This document shows, in pieces, positions 18,154 to 28,128 of a stretch of 64,000 bases of DNA. The stretch covers positions 19,051 through 83,050 of the forward strand of contig JAADJB010000013.1 in the NCBI GenBank assembly GCA_013151035.1, in the 5' to 3' direction. Below the pieces are notes generated by a model. That model was not told the DNA's origin and did not search any database. It worked only from the letters and a program-made list of their open reading frames with translations. This stretch comes from Gammaproteobacteria bacterium. Its GTDB lineage: Bacteria; Pseudomonadota; Gammaproteobacteria; JAADJB01. Position numbers and translations under genes: made by a program. How positions within the stretch are numbered: position 1 is the first letter of the stretch; each line of letters opens with the position of its first letter.

Positions 18154-19548
18154 TTATTCCGGCAACATCTTGCCTGGATTAAGAATGTTATCCGGGTCAA
18201 ACACCTGTTTGATCTGGCGCATCAAGGCGAGGGTAGCGGGTTCAATTTCCCGATCCAGGAAATTACGTTTGACCAGTCCAACGCCATGTTCACCGGACAG
18301 GGTGCCATCGAGTTTGAGTGTCAGGGAAAACACCTGATCCAGACAGGCCTCGGCATTTTTTAGTTGTTGCGGATCATCCGGATCAATTAGTAGGTTGACA
18401 TGGATATTGCCATTGCCAGCATGACCAAAATTGACAATCGGGATCTGATATTGGTTGGATAGCTGTTTCAGACCACTGATTAATTCAGGTATGCGGGATA
18501 CCGGTACTACGATATCCTCGTTGATCTTTTTCGGCGCGATGCTGCGCAGGGCAGGCGATAGTATGGAACGTACTTGCCACAGCTGTTTGCGTTCTTCATC
18601 GTTATTGGCCTGATAAAATTCTACCATTCCCTGGTGCTGATCACCGGCTGCTTGACGGATGGAGGTACAGGCATCGGACATGGCTGAGGCGGCACCATCG
18701 ACTTCAATCATCAACATGGCACCAATCCCTGCGGGTAAGCCGGGGTCCTTGTATTGACGAATCAGTTCAATCGCCTGGTCATCAATGAACTCAAGGGCAC
18801 AGGGGGTGACGGGTTGTGCCATGATGCGGGCTACGGCAGCCGCCGCACTATTGATATCGCTGTAGAGTACACGCAGGGTTACAATGTTCTCCGGGATAGG
18901 GGTCAGTTTTAGTGTCGCCTCGGTGATGATAGCGAGGGTTCCTTCGGAACCAATCAACAGGCGGGTGAGATCATAACCAACAACCCCTTTTGTGGTATAG
19001 ACCCCGGTGCGAATTTCTTTGCCATCAGCGGTTACTGCACGTAGTCCCAGGGTATTGTCTCTAGGAGTGCCGTATTTAACGGCCCTGGGGCCAGCAGAAT
19101 TATAGGCAAGATTACCACCAATGGTGCATACCGCCTTACTGGTAGGATCGGGTGGCCAGAAAAACCCCTGCTCGGCGGCAGCTTGTTGGATGGCCTGGTT
19201 AGTGACCCCGGGTTCTACCACCATGACCCGATTATCCGCGTCGACCCGAATGATCCGGTTCATTCGTTCCAGGCTGAGGACGATGCCACCTTGGCTGGGG
19301 ATGCTGGCACCGGTAGTTCCGGTACCGGCACCTCTTGCGGTAACCGGAATCTTGTGTTCGCTACAGATTTGCATGATGGCGCTGATCTGGCTCTGTTGTG
19401 AGGCAAACACAACGGCATCCGGCATCGCCTGTAGACGACTATTATCATAGCTGTAGGCAATGCAGTCAGCAGGATCAGTGAGTACCTGTTGCGCGCCTGT
19501 GATCGCGCTGATCTGTTTGAGAATCGAGGGCTTGATAGGGGCGTGCAT
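18154..19548 (-). CDS. FAD-linked oxidase, GlcD/D-lactate dehydrogenase type
   Basis: Flavoprotein of 464 residues oxidising a 2-hydroxy acid such as glycolate or D-lactate. The PCMH-type FAD domain shows ARGAGTGTTGASIP and GGNLAYNSAGPRAVKYG; the C-terminal catalytic domain shows NFGHAGNGNIHVN, GTLSGEHGVGLVK and the terminal FDPDNILNPGKM. No glcE or glcF neighbours and no Fe-S domain are present, so the physiological electron acceptor is unclear. Four bases separate it from the upstream dolP-like gene on the same strand. Confidence 0.88.
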   Translation of the reverse strand: MHAPIKPSILKQISAITGAQQVLTDPADCIAYSYDNSRLQAMPDAVVFASQQSQISAIMQICSEHKIPVTARGAGTGTTGASIPSQGGIVLSLERMNRIIRVDADNRVMVVEPGVTNQAIQQAAAEQGFFWPPDPTSKAVCTIGGNLAYNSAGPRAVKYGTPRDNTLGLRAVTADGKEIRTGVYTTKGVVGYDLTRLLIGSEGTLAIITEATLKLTPIPENIVTLRVLYSDINSAAAAVARIMAQPVTPCALEFIDDQAIELIRQYKDPGLPAGIGAMLMIEVDGAASAMSDACTSIRQAAGDQHQGMVEFYQANNDEERKQLWQVRSILSPALRSIAPKKINEDIVVPVSRIPELISGLKQLSNQYQIPIVNFGHAGNGNIHVNLLIDPDDPQQLKNAEACLDQVFSLTLKLDGTLSGEHGVGLVKRNFLDREIEPATLALMRQIKQVFDPDNILNPGKMLPE

Positions 19549-19551
19549 TGC

Positions 19552-20738
<1,187 letters not shown>

Positions 20739-21104
20739 TTATGTCTGGAAGGCATCCTGAATCCAGTGACTACTGAATTCACCGGCAGAATCCCTGCTCA
20801 TGCTAAATACGTCAAAGCGTATCATACATTTTTCTACAGCGGGATGGGTATGTATATAGTATCGGGCACAGGAAATGATTTTTCTACGTTTATGATAGTG
20901 AACAGACTCTGCACCATTGCCATAATCGGATCGTGTGCGGTAGCGTACCTCAATGAAGATAAGAGTATCATTGGTCTGTGCGATTAAATCAATCTCGCCC
21001 TGTCGGCAATACCAGTTTTGTTCGATAATCTGTAGTCCCTGTTGTAACAGGAGTTGATAAGCATATTGTTCGGCTTGTTTGCCGATAGTGACGGTGTTTT
21101 GCAT
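20739..21104 (-). CDS. yraN: YraN-family endonuclease-like protein
   Basis: Small UPF0102 protein (121 residues) of the restriction-endonuclease-like fold. It shows the family pattern GKQAEQYAYQLLLQQGLQII, WYCRQGEIDLIAQ and IFIEVRYR, where the D and E-x-R residues mark the nuclease-like site. Function in the cell is not established. It sits between lpoA and diaA. Confidence 0.92.
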   Translation of the reverse strand: MQNTVTIGKQAEQYAYQLLLQQGLQIIEQNWYCRQGEIDLIAQTNDTLIFIEVRYRTRSDYGNGAESVHYHKRRKIISCARYYIHTHPAVEKCMIRFDVFSMSRDSAGEFSSHWIQDAFQT

Positions 21105-21135
21105 TCCTTTGCCTCATTGGTTTATTGTCGCTGTG

Positions 21136-22833
21136 TTAGATAATATCTCTGCTCTGTTCAGGAATATCGACGCTGATATCCGGTAATAATGCAGGTTTAC
21201 CCTTTTTAAATTGTGCCCATACCAGGTTGCGATGGATGCGTCGTTGTTCATCCAGCTGAAGCACGCCGGTCATACCATCGTAACGGTGATAGGCTCCACT
21301 CCCTAGTTCTTTGAGGTAGGGCAGTATCCCATAGCTATCAATGCCCAGCGCAATCAGGCGACGATAATGTTGCATGTCCTGTGACCACCAGCGTTCCATT
21401 TGTTGTGTTAACGGCGAGGTGAATTGCTGAGGTAATGTCCAGGGGATGTCACAGAAACGTATGCCATTTAGATCCTGATCCAGTTTGGGGTTGGGGTATC
21501 CGGTGTAGATGTGTGAGGTGGCATAAATGGGGAGACTGGATGCGCGATGGAAACGAAATTGTGGGCGTAATAGACGTGCCGTATTCGGGGTGGATAGTAA
21601 AAAGACAAAATCAGCATCCTGGCGACGCCGTGGTTCAAACTGAATGGCTTTTCCGGTGATTCGTTTGAGCTGGCGGTAACGCTTCTTGCTTTGGTCAAGG
21701 TCGAGCAACGCCTGTATCGGGTCAGAGAAATCAACCTTGCTCCGATCATAACGTTGTACCTCCAGCATATTCCCGCCAATATCCAACCAGTGTTCACTAA
21801 AGGCCTGTAGTACACGGTCGCCCCAGTTTCCCTGAGGGAGCAAGGCTAGTGCCTGTTGATGTCCGGCAAGTCGGGCTCGTTCGGCGACCTGCCAGGCCTC
21901 ATCTTCGGGGCTAAGGGCGAATTGATAGAAATTATCAGGTGTAGATTCACTGTTGATCTGATTCAGTGCCAATACGGGGACGGGTAGATTAGTCTGACGC
22001 GATAATTCCTCAACCGCCTCCTTGCGTAGCGGGCCGATGACAAAATCAGCCCCGTCTGCTGTTGCCATCTGGTAAATATCGGTAATAAGGCTGCTGTCAC
22101 CACTGCTATCGTAGATGCGTAATTCAGGGCGTTTTTCTGCAGGGTATTGTAATAGAGCCGCCATCAGGCCATCGCGTATATTACTGGCATTGGTTGCGAG
22201 TTTGCCTTCCAGTGGCAGTAACAGGGCAATGCGTTTGATTCTTTTTTGTAAGGAGTTACGGCGTTGGGATTGTTCAGTGAATTGTGGCAACATATCAATG
22301 GTGGCGGGATGTTGAGAGTAGCGTTGTAGCCACTCCTGTATGCGTACCTTGAGTTGTTTTTCATCTTGTTGATAGCTACGGGTGATATACAATAACTCCA
22401 TCCATCCGCTTAGTATATCAGGTGCAGTTGCAGTACGCAGATAGGCCAGTGCCTCATTGGATAACAGGGACAGTTGTTCCCATATTGCCAGATGATTGTT
22501 GTTTATACCGTCCTCAGTCAGATATTGTTCGCGCCAGATTAACTCCCTGGCACTCTCGATATGATTGCCGATCATGGCATAGGCATCGGCACGCAGGCGG
22601 TAGTGGTTACTCAATATATTAGCCGGCATACTGACTGCGGGTATATGATTGAGGATCTTTAATGTCTGTCTAGGCTGGTGTTGTGCCAGTGCATTTTGTG
22701 CCAGGGCTGCGCGTTCATTCTGATATAATATGGCAGGATCAATCGGTTTGGTAACCGGTTGTTGGGCACAGGATGCCAATAGAAGAATGGCGAGAATGGA
22801 CAGGATGCCGATTAGACGGTTTTTCTTGATCAT
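21136..22833 (-). CDS. lpoA: Outer-membrane lipoprotein LpoA, activator of PBP1A
   Basis: Lipoprotein of 565 residues that activates the peptidoglycan synthase PBP1A. A signal peptide with lipobox LASC is followed by an N-terminal TPR-like helical domain (to about 200) and a C-terminal periplasmic-binding-protein-like domain (IALLLPLEGKLATNASNIRD, IYDSSGD, GADFVIGPLRKEAVEEL). It is transcribed divergently from rsmI, as in E. coli. Confidence 0.93.
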   Translation of the reverse strand: MIKKNRLIGILSILAILLLASCAQQPVTKPIDPAILYQNERAALAQNALAQHQPRQTLKILNHIPAVSMPANILSNHYRLRADAYAMIGNHIESARELIWREQYLTEDGINNNHLAIWEQLSLLSNEALAYLRTATAPDILSGWMELLYITRSYQQDEKQLKVRIQEWLQRYSQHPATIDMLPQFTEQSQRRNSLQKRIKRIALLLPLEGKLATNASNIRDGLMAALLQYPAEKRPELRIYDSSGDSSLITDIYQMATADGADFVIGPLRKEAVEELSRQTNLPVPVLALNQINSESTPDNFYQFALSPEDEAWQVAERARLAGHQQALALLPQGNWGDRVLQAFSEHWLDIGGNMLEVQRYDRSKVDFSDPIQALLDLDQSKKRYRQLKRITGKAIQFEPRRRQDADFVFLLSTPNTARLLRPQFRFHRASSLPIYATSHIYTGYPNPKLDQDLNGIRFCDIPWTLPQQFTSPLTQQMERWWSQDMQHYRRLIALGIDSYGILPYLKELGSGAYHRYDGMTGVLQLDEQRRIHRNLVWAQFKKGKPALLPDISVDIPEQSRDII

Positions 22834-22888
22834 GGGATGTTCGACCTGAAAAAATATTAAACTTCATCTTGCAACATGAGAGTGAGTA

Positions 22889-23734
22889 ATGTCAATTGAT
22901 CCGGGTGTTTTATATATTGTCGCAACGCCGATAGGTAATCGGGAGGATATGAGTCAACGTGCAATTAATGTATTGCAACAAGTTGACCTTATTGCCGCAG
23001 AAGATACCCGTCACAGCCGCCCACTGCTGAATTTTTATGGGGTGCAGACCCGATTACAGGCCTTGCATGAGCATAATGAACAGCAGCGGGTGCCCGATCT
23101 GGTGGAACGATTACAGCGGGGGCTGTCGATTGCCTTGATCTCGGATGCCGGCACTCCTCTGATTAGTGATCCCGGTTACCCGCTGGTGCGCGCCTGCCGT
23201 GATGTGGGTTTACGGGTGGTGCCCGTACCCGGCGTGAGTGCCATCATTACCGCTTTGTCGGTTTCGGGACTACCGACAGACCGTTTTGTCTTTGAGGGGT
23301 TTCTTCCCGCTCGCGGTGGTGCACGAACAAGGTATCTACAAGCCTTGCTGGAAGAGAGCCGTACCCTGGTGTTTTATGAATCAAAGCATCGCATCCTGGA
23401 TAGCCTGTTGGATATGCAAACCGTCTTTGGTGAAGATCGCCAGGTTGTTGTTGCCAGAGAATTGACCAAGACCTTCGAGACCATCAAGGGCGGCACACTG
23501 GCCGAGATTCTAAGCTGGATACAGGCCGATAGTGACCAGCAGCGCGGTGAATTTGTCATCATGCTACACGGCTATGTGGCCGATAAAAGTGATGAGCTAA
23601 ATCCTGAACATGAACGTGTCCTGCGGATATTGTTAGCCGATCTACCCGTAAAGCAAGCCACCCACCTAGCCGCCGAGATCCTCGATGCCCGCCGCAACGA
23701 CCTTTATAAACTAGCATTGCAGATCAAGGAGTAA
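22889..23734 (+). CDS. rsmI: 16S rRNA C1402 2'-O-methyltransferase RsmI
   Basis: SAM-dependent tetrapyrrole-methylase-fold enzyme; 281 residues with YIVATPIGNREDMSQRA, the conserved AAEDTRHSRPLLNFY and SDAGTPLISDPGYPLV. Divergent from lpoA and convergent with queG, from which it is separated by a two-way terminator. Confidence 0.96.
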   Translation: MSIDPGVLYIVATPIGNREDMSQRAINVLQQVDLIAAEDTRHSRPLLNFYGVQTRLQALHEHNEQQRVPDLVERLQRGLSIALISDAGTPLISDPGYPLVRACRDVGLRVVPVPGVSAIITALSVSGLPTDRFVFEGFLPARGGARTRYLQALLEESRTLVFYESKHRILDSLLDMQTVFGEDRQVVVARELTKTFETIKGGTLAEILSWIQADSDQQRGEFVIMLHGYVADKSDELNPEHERVLRILLADLPVKQATHLAAEILDARRNDLYKLALQIKE

Positions 23735-23735
23735 T

Positions 23736-24821
23736 TTAAACCGGGGTCTGACCCCGGTTTTCCAAGCCCCAAACTACATGCTCCCGCACCATCTCATCAG
23801 GAAACCCCAGGCGCGATTTTAACGCGGTTATAACATCATCCCGCTGCGGAGCATTACCCAACGCAACCGCAATATTTCGCAACCAGTGAATGTGCCCGAT
23901 ACGGCGAATGGCACTACCTTCCATTTTTTTCAAAAAAGTTGCTTCATCCCAGCTGAATAGTTCAACCAGAGTGCTGTGATCCAGTCGATGACGCGGCATG
24001 AAATCCGCCTCAAGGGTCTGCGTGGCAAAACGATTCCAGGGGCAGACCAGTTGACAGTCATCACAACCATAGATTCGATTACCAATAAGCGGACGAAATT
24101 CCAGTGGGATGCTACCCTTGAGTTCAATCGTCAGATAGGAAATACAACGTCGTGCATCCAGTTCATAGGGTGCCACAATTGCCTGGGTTGGGCAGATGTC
24201 GATGCAGGCCTGGCATTGACCACAGTGATTGTTAGCAGGCTCATCAACAGGTAGTTTAAGATCGGTGTATAACTCACCGAGAAAAAACCAGGAGCCGCGT
24301 TGTTTGTGGATCAGATTGGTATGTTTACCAACCCAGCCCAGCCCCGCTGCCTGAGCCAGTGATTTCTCCATCACCGGAGCGCTGTCACTAAAGGCGCGAT
24401 AGGTGAAATCACCCGCGACCTCAGAGATTCGATTGGCCAACTTTTGCAGGCGATTACGAATTAACTTGTGGTAGTCACGACCCAGGGCATAACGTGAGAT
24501 ATAGGCAATATCCGCTTGTTCCAGTAGTCCCAGAGCGGATTGGTCAGGTTCCGGCCAATAGTTAAGCTGTACCGTTATGATCCGGCGGGTGCCCGGGATG
24601 AGTTGTTGGGGACGGCTACGTTTGCTGCCATGACTCGCCATATAACCCATTTCACCGTGATGTCCCTGTTTGAGCCAGTGTTGCAATTGTTGTTCAGCCT
24701 GTTCAATATCCGGATGAGTAATGCCCACTTGTTGAAAACCGAGTTCACGCCCCCACTGCTTGATATCAGCAGCGAGTTGAACCAGCTCTTCAGGTGAATG
24801 AGGATGAGATTTGGCAGGCAT
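23736..24821 (-). CDS. queG: Epoxyqueuosine reductase QueG
   Basis: Cobalamin- and Fe-S-dependent enzyme for the last step of queuosine synthesis in tRNA. It shows YGCDDCQLVCPWN and CGQCQACIDICPTQAI, the two cysteine sets for its [4Fe-4S] clusters, plus RISEVAGDFTYRAFSDSAPV. I start it at 24821 (MPAKSHPHSPEEL, 361 residues). Upstream ATGs at 24836 and 24857 are in frame, but the latter is encoded by a REP palindrome (VRTLP) and is rejected. Confidence 0.93.
   Translation of the reverse strand: MPAKSHPHSPEELVQLAADIKQWGRELGFQQVGITHPDIEQAEQQLQHWLKQGHHGEMGYMASHGSKRSRPQQLIPGTRRIITVQLNYWPEPDQSALGLLEQADIAYISRYALGRDYHKLIRNRLQKLANRISEVAGDFTYRAFSDSAPVMEKSLAQAAGLGWVGKHTNLIHKQRGSWFFLGELYTDLKLPVDEPANNHCGQCQACIDICPTQAIVAPYELDARRCISYLTIELKGSIPLEFRPLIGNRIYGCDDCQLVCPWNRFATQTLEADFMPRHRLDHSTLVELFSWDEATFLKKMEGSAIRRIGHIHWLRNIAVALGNAPQRDDVITALKSRLGFPDEMVREHVVWGLENRGQTPV
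23738..23762. terminator. Bidirectional terminator between rsmI and queG
   Basis: Perfect palindrome AAACCGGGGT-CTG-ACCCCGGTTT with A and T flanks on either side, lying between (and touching) the convergent stop codons. It can form the same strong hairpin from either strand. Confidence 0.85.
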
Positions 24822-24840
24822 TCGCCTATGATACATAATC

Positions 24841-24862
24841 GGTAGGGTGCGTACCACGCACC
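24841..24862. repeat. REP-like palindrome between queG and nnrD
   Basis: Copy of GGTAGG-GTGCGTACCACGCACC in the divergent gap between queG and nnrD; it provides a false in-frame start for queG. Confidence 0.8.
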
Positions 24863-24895
24863 ATTGGGAGATGTCCCCTAAATTAGAGAAACATT

Positions 24896-25726
24896 ATGCC
24901 CGTTCAATGCCAAACAATGAACAATAAGTTACTGAAATACTTCGCCACCCCCCGACCCCGTACCGCGCACAAGGGTGACTTCGGCCATGTATTAGTGATC
25001 GGTGGCGATCATGGTATGGCCGGATCAGTCGGTCTGGCGGCAATCGCCGCCTTGCGGGTAGGTGCCGGACGCGTCAGTGTGGTGACGCGTACAGCCCATA
25101 TCACACCACTGATTGCACTGCGACCCGAACTGATGGTGCATGGGATGGAATCTGCGGAGGGTTTGCCAACTTTGTTGCCACAAGTCGATGGGGTGTTGAT
25201 TGGCCCGGGTCTGGGGCAGGATGAATGGGGACAATCAGTATTGAATACCCTGTTAGCGGCATGGAATGGCCCTCTGGTGATGGATGCCGATGCCTTGAAT
25301 CTTCTGGCTCTACAGCCGCAAAAAAGAGAGCAATGGATATTGACACCACACCCTGGTGAGGCCGGTCGATTATTGGGGATTGAAACATCAAAGGTACAGC
25401 AGGATCGTGAGACTGCTATTGCCTCCCTGGTCGAGCGTTTTGGTGGTGTGGTCGTACTGAAAGGTGCCGGTACATTGGTGCTGGCTGAAGAAGCCCCGAT
25501 GTCCTGTTGCCATAAAGGCAATCCGGGGATGGCAACAGCAGGTATGGGTGATGTCCTGGCTGGGGTTATCGCCGGTCTGTCTGCACAGGGTCTATCACCA
25601 TTGGATGCGGCTAATATCGGGGTTTATATCCATGCGCTGGCGGGTGATCGTGCGGCTGAAAAAGGTGAGCGCGGTATGTTGGCAGGGGATGTGTTGCTGG
25701 AGCTACGGAATTTGGTGAATCCTTAA
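24896..25726 (+). CDS. nnrD: ADP-dependent NAD(P)H-hydrate dehydratase, without epimerase domain
   Basis: Repairs hydrated NAD(P)H. The 276 residues correspond to the C-terminal kinase-fold domain of the bifunctional Nnr protein: RPRTAHKGDFGHVLVIGGD, VLIGPGLGQDEW, TPHPGEAGRLLG, and HKGNPGMATAGMGDVLAGVI. The roughly 210-residue N-terminal NnrE epimerase domain is absent; the sequence upstream is a REP element and queG, so the gene is either a natural stand-alone form or a truncated one. The N-terminal few residues before MNNKLL are uncertain. Confidence 0.92.
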   Translation: MPVQCQTMNNKLLKYFATPRPRTAHKGDFGHVLVIGGDHGMAGSVGLAAIAALRVGAGRVSVVTRTAHITPLIALRPELMVHGMESAEGLPTLLPQVDGVLIGPGLGQDEWGQSVLNTLLAAWNGPLVMDADALNLLALQPQKREQWILTPHPGEAGRLLGIETSKVQQDRETAIASLVERFGGVVVLKGAGTLVLAEEAPMSCCHKGNPGMATAGMGDVLAGVIAGLSAQGLSPLDAANIGVYIHALAGDRAAEKGERGMLAGDVLLELRNLVNP

Positions 25727-25760
25727 GCGAGTCAATGACTACGAACTAACATAAAGTCGT

Positions 25761-25865
25761 ATGCGTATTTTAGAAGGTATCGCACGCGGTGAGACTGCGA
25801 TATTAGAAAATCGCATATTTACTCAAACAGAAGCAAAAGAAAAAATGAGTAAATGGCTCAAATAA
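25761..25865 (+). CDS. Small antitoxin partner of the RelE/ParE toxin
   Basis: A 34-residue frame (MRILEGIARGETAILENRIF then TQTEAKEKMSKWLK) whose last codons overlap the start of the toxin gene by 13 bp. The pattern 'gr.ft..eakekm.kWl' is like the C-terminal, toxin-binding tail of short antitoxins of this class, with no DNA-binding domain. An in-frame stop lies three codons upstream, so this is the full frame. Either a minimal antitoxin or a truncated one. Confidence 0.6.
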   Translation: MRILEGIARGETAILENRIFTQTEAKEKMSKWLK

Positions 25866-26170
25866 TCTGGACAGAGCCAGCATTACAAAATTTAAACGAG
25901 ATTGCTGAGTATATTGCACTGGATAAAATGAGTGCGGCTAATGAGCTGGTGCAAAAAGTCTTTTCAAGTACAGAGCGACTTGAGTCATTGCCTGAATCAG
26001 GTCGTAAACCTCCGGAGTTTGATGATTCACGTTATCTGGAAATAATTGTGAATCCATGCCGTATCTTTTATAGAATTGAAAAAGAAAAGATCTATATCCT
26101 TTATGTGATGCGATGTGAAAGACAACTCAGAAATTATTTACTGGATAATCGTGCAAATGAAAGTTGCTGA
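25853..26170 (+). CDS. RelE/ParE-family toxin
   Basis: A 105-residue protein with the ParE/RelE fold pattern: IIWTEPALQNLNEIAEYIAL, RLESLPESGRKPPEFDD, the strand RYLEIIVNPCRIFYRIE and IYILYVMRCERQL. It would inhibit gyrase or cleave mRNA depending on subtype, which cannot be told from sequence here. It overlaps the preceding 34-residue antitoxin frame by 13 bp, the usual coupling of type II pairs. Confidence 0.85.
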   Translation: MAQIIWTEPALQNLNEIAEYIALDKMSAANELVQKVFSSTERLESLPESGRKPPEFDDSRYLEIIVNPCRIFYRIEKEKIYILYVMRCERQLRNYLLDNRANESC

Positions 26171-26233
26171 TAAATCAACTTTATGAAGTCTGCTCCTGAT
26201 TCCCCACGATATAACTCTGCCCTTAGACCTAAT

Positions 26234-26297
26234 GCTGCGTAATACGCACCCTATCGCTTAAGATGGCACCATCACGGTAGGGTGCGCACTGCGCACC
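26234..26297. repeat. Pair of REP-like palindromes before tsaE
   Basis: TGCGTAATACGCACC-CTATC at 26234-26254 and, in inverse orientation, GGTAGG-GTGCGCACTGCGCACC at 26276-26297. The arrangement is the same as after fdx and after orn. Confidence 0.8.
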
Positions 26298-26338
26298 ATC
26301 TTATTCTACGGTTATGAATCAGGTATACTGCCTCCCCA

Positions 26339-26800
26339 ATGAATGGGCAAAGAATTAATTCGTCGGTAGAGATGGAGCAGCTGGGGGCTGCCCTGGCTAA
26401 GGCCTGCCGATCCGGTGGCCTGATCTTTCTTGAAGGTGAGCTCGGTGCGGGCAAGACCACGCTGGTGCGAGGCCTTTTGCGCGCGCTGGGTTGGCAGGGC
26501 AAGGTCAAGAGTCCCACCTATACCTTGTTGGAGGACTATGAGATTGATGGGTATCAAATCTGTCACATGGATCTCTATCGTCTGCTTGATCCCGAGGAGC
26601 TGGAGTGGCTGGGTATTCGTGATGTATTGAATCAGGATACCTTGTGCCTGGTGGAGTGGCCGGATAAGGGCAGCGGGATATTGCCTGCGCCGGATCTCAG
26701 GGTGGAGATCCACTATCGGGGTGAGGCTCGGGAGGTGCATCTGTTGGCCTCTGGGGATGTGGGTGATGCGATTCTTTCAAATATGAATGCATTAACTTAG
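26339..26800 (+). CDS. tsaE: tRNA threonylcarbamoyladenosine synthesis ATPase TsaE
   Basis: ATPase of the TsaBDE complex that makes t6A37 in tRNA. The Walker A motif LEGELGAGKTTLVRGLL and the conserved VKSPTYTLLEDYEID and HMDLYRL are present; length 153 is typical. First gene of the tsaE-amiB-mutL-miaA-hfq-hflX group, whose last steps are also tRNA modification. Confidence 0.95.
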   Translation: MNGQRINSSVEMEQLGAALAKACRSGGLIFLEGELGAGKTTLVRGLLRALGWQGKVKSPTYTLLEDYEIDGYQICHMDLYRLLDPEELEWLGIRDVLNQDTLCLVEWPDKGSGILPAPDLRVEIHYRGEAREVHLLASGDVGDAILSNMNALT

Positions 26801-26894
26801 AAGTACGCCCTATCTATCTATTTTACATAGTAAAACCTTGATTTTTTCTGCTGGTTGTGAGATATATAACGATCAGCGATAAAGGTAGGCAGCA

Positions 26895-28094
26895 GTGATT
26901 CGATGTGAAACAGGTAATATGCGTCATCAACGGGGTTATGAATACCTTGTGTGGACTGTGTTTTTGTTGTGTTCTTTATTTTCTGCTCAGTGGGTTTACG
27001 CGGCAGAGATTCAAGGTGTGCGTCTATGGGCGGCACCAGATAATACCCGCATCGTATTTGATACCAGTGCGGCGGTGCAACATTCTCTGTTTACCTTGAA
27101 AAATCCGGACCGGGTGGTGATTGACCTCAAGGGGTCACAACTGACCACTCAACTTCGTGGTCTCGATTTTAGCAAGGGCTATGTGAGTAAGATTCGTAGT
27201 GCTAGTCGTGGTCAGGATGATCTGCGCATTGTGCTGGATCTTAAAGATGCAGTGCGTCCCAGAAGTTTTTCCTTGATGCCGAACGGCGATTATGGATACC
27301 GCCTTGTGGTGGATCTATTTGCGCGTGCAGACAAGGTGACGCATAAGAAGGTGCGCACAATCCCTCAGGCTGAAACGGCACGCGATCTAGTGATTGCGAT
27401 TGATGCCGGGCATGGTGGTGAAGACCCGGGGGCAGGGGGTCGTAGTGGTACTAAGGAAAAGGATGTGATGTTGGCAGTTGCCCGTCGTCTGGCTAAACTG
27501 GTTGATAGAGAACCGGGTATGCGGGCGGTGTTGATTCGAGATGGAGATTATTTTATTCGTTTACGTGATCGGGTACGCAAGGCAAGGAAGCATAAGGCGG
27601 ATTTATTTATATCGATCCATGCGGATGCCTTCAGGGATCGGCGTGCACGCGGTTCATCAGTCTATGTTTTGTCCGACCGAGGAGCGAGTTCGGAGATGGC
27701 GCGTTGGTTGGCAAGAAGAGAAAATAATGCAGATTTAGTCGGCGGGGTGAGCCTGGATGATAAGGATGATCTGTTAAAGAGTGTGTTGCTGGATTTATCA
27801 CGTTCGCATAGTATTGAAGCCAGCATGAAAGTGGGAGGTAATATCCTCGATGGACTGAAGAATATCGGGCGTGTGCATAAGCGCAAGGTGCAACATGCAG
27901 GTTTTGCGGTCTTGAAATCGCTTGACGTTCCCTCTATTCTGGTCGAGACAGCGTTTATCTCAAACCCTAAAGAAGAACGTCAATTGCGTGATCCCGGTCA
28001 TCAGGATAAACTGGCTAACGCGATGCTAGTTGGGATCCGTGCTTATTTCAGAAAAAATCCTCCGCTGGGTAGTCTGTTGGCCCGGCGTGACTAG
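26895..28094 (+). CDS. amiB: N-acetylmuramoyl-L-alanine amidase with AMIN domain
   Basis: Periplasmic amidase that splits septal peptidoglycan at division. Signal peptide ends near WVYA-AEIQ; an AMIN domain (about 40-145) targets it to the septum; an Amidase_3 domain (about 165-385) carries zinc ligands in IDAGHGGEDPGA, TKEKDV and SIHADAF, and the catalytic glutamate in LVETAFISN. No LysM domain. GTG 26895 is shown as start; ATG 26919 (MRHQRGYEYL) gives a more conventional signal peptide. The name amiB rests on position between tsaE and mutL. Confidence 0.9.
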   Translation: MIRCETGNMRHQRGYEYLVWTVFLLCSLFSAQWVYAAEIQGVRLWAAPDNTRIVFDTSAAVQHSLFTLKNPDRVVIDLKGSQLTTQLRGLDFSKGYVSKIRSASRGQDDLRIVLDLKDAVRPRSFSLMPNGDYGYRLVVDLFARADKVTHKKVRTIPQAETARDLVIAIDAGHGGEDPGAGGRSGTKEKDVMLAVARRLAKLVDREPGMRAVLIRDGDYFIRLRDRVRKARKHKADLFISIHADAFRDRRARGSSVYVLSDRGASSEMARWLARRENNADLVGGVSLDDKDDLLKSVLLDLSRSHSIEASMKVGGNILDGLKNIGRVHKRKVQHAGFAVLKSLDVPSILVETAFISNPKEERQLRDPGHQDKLANAMLVGIRAYFRKNPPLGSLLARRD

Positions 28095-28128
28095 CTAATT
28101 AACTGCAAGTTATTATCAGGTTACTACT

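Noticed and set aside
19121..19450. Plus-strand frames opposite the FAD-linked oxidase
   Set aside because: The minus-strand reading has clear FAD and catalytic motifs; the opposite frames are low-complexity shadows.
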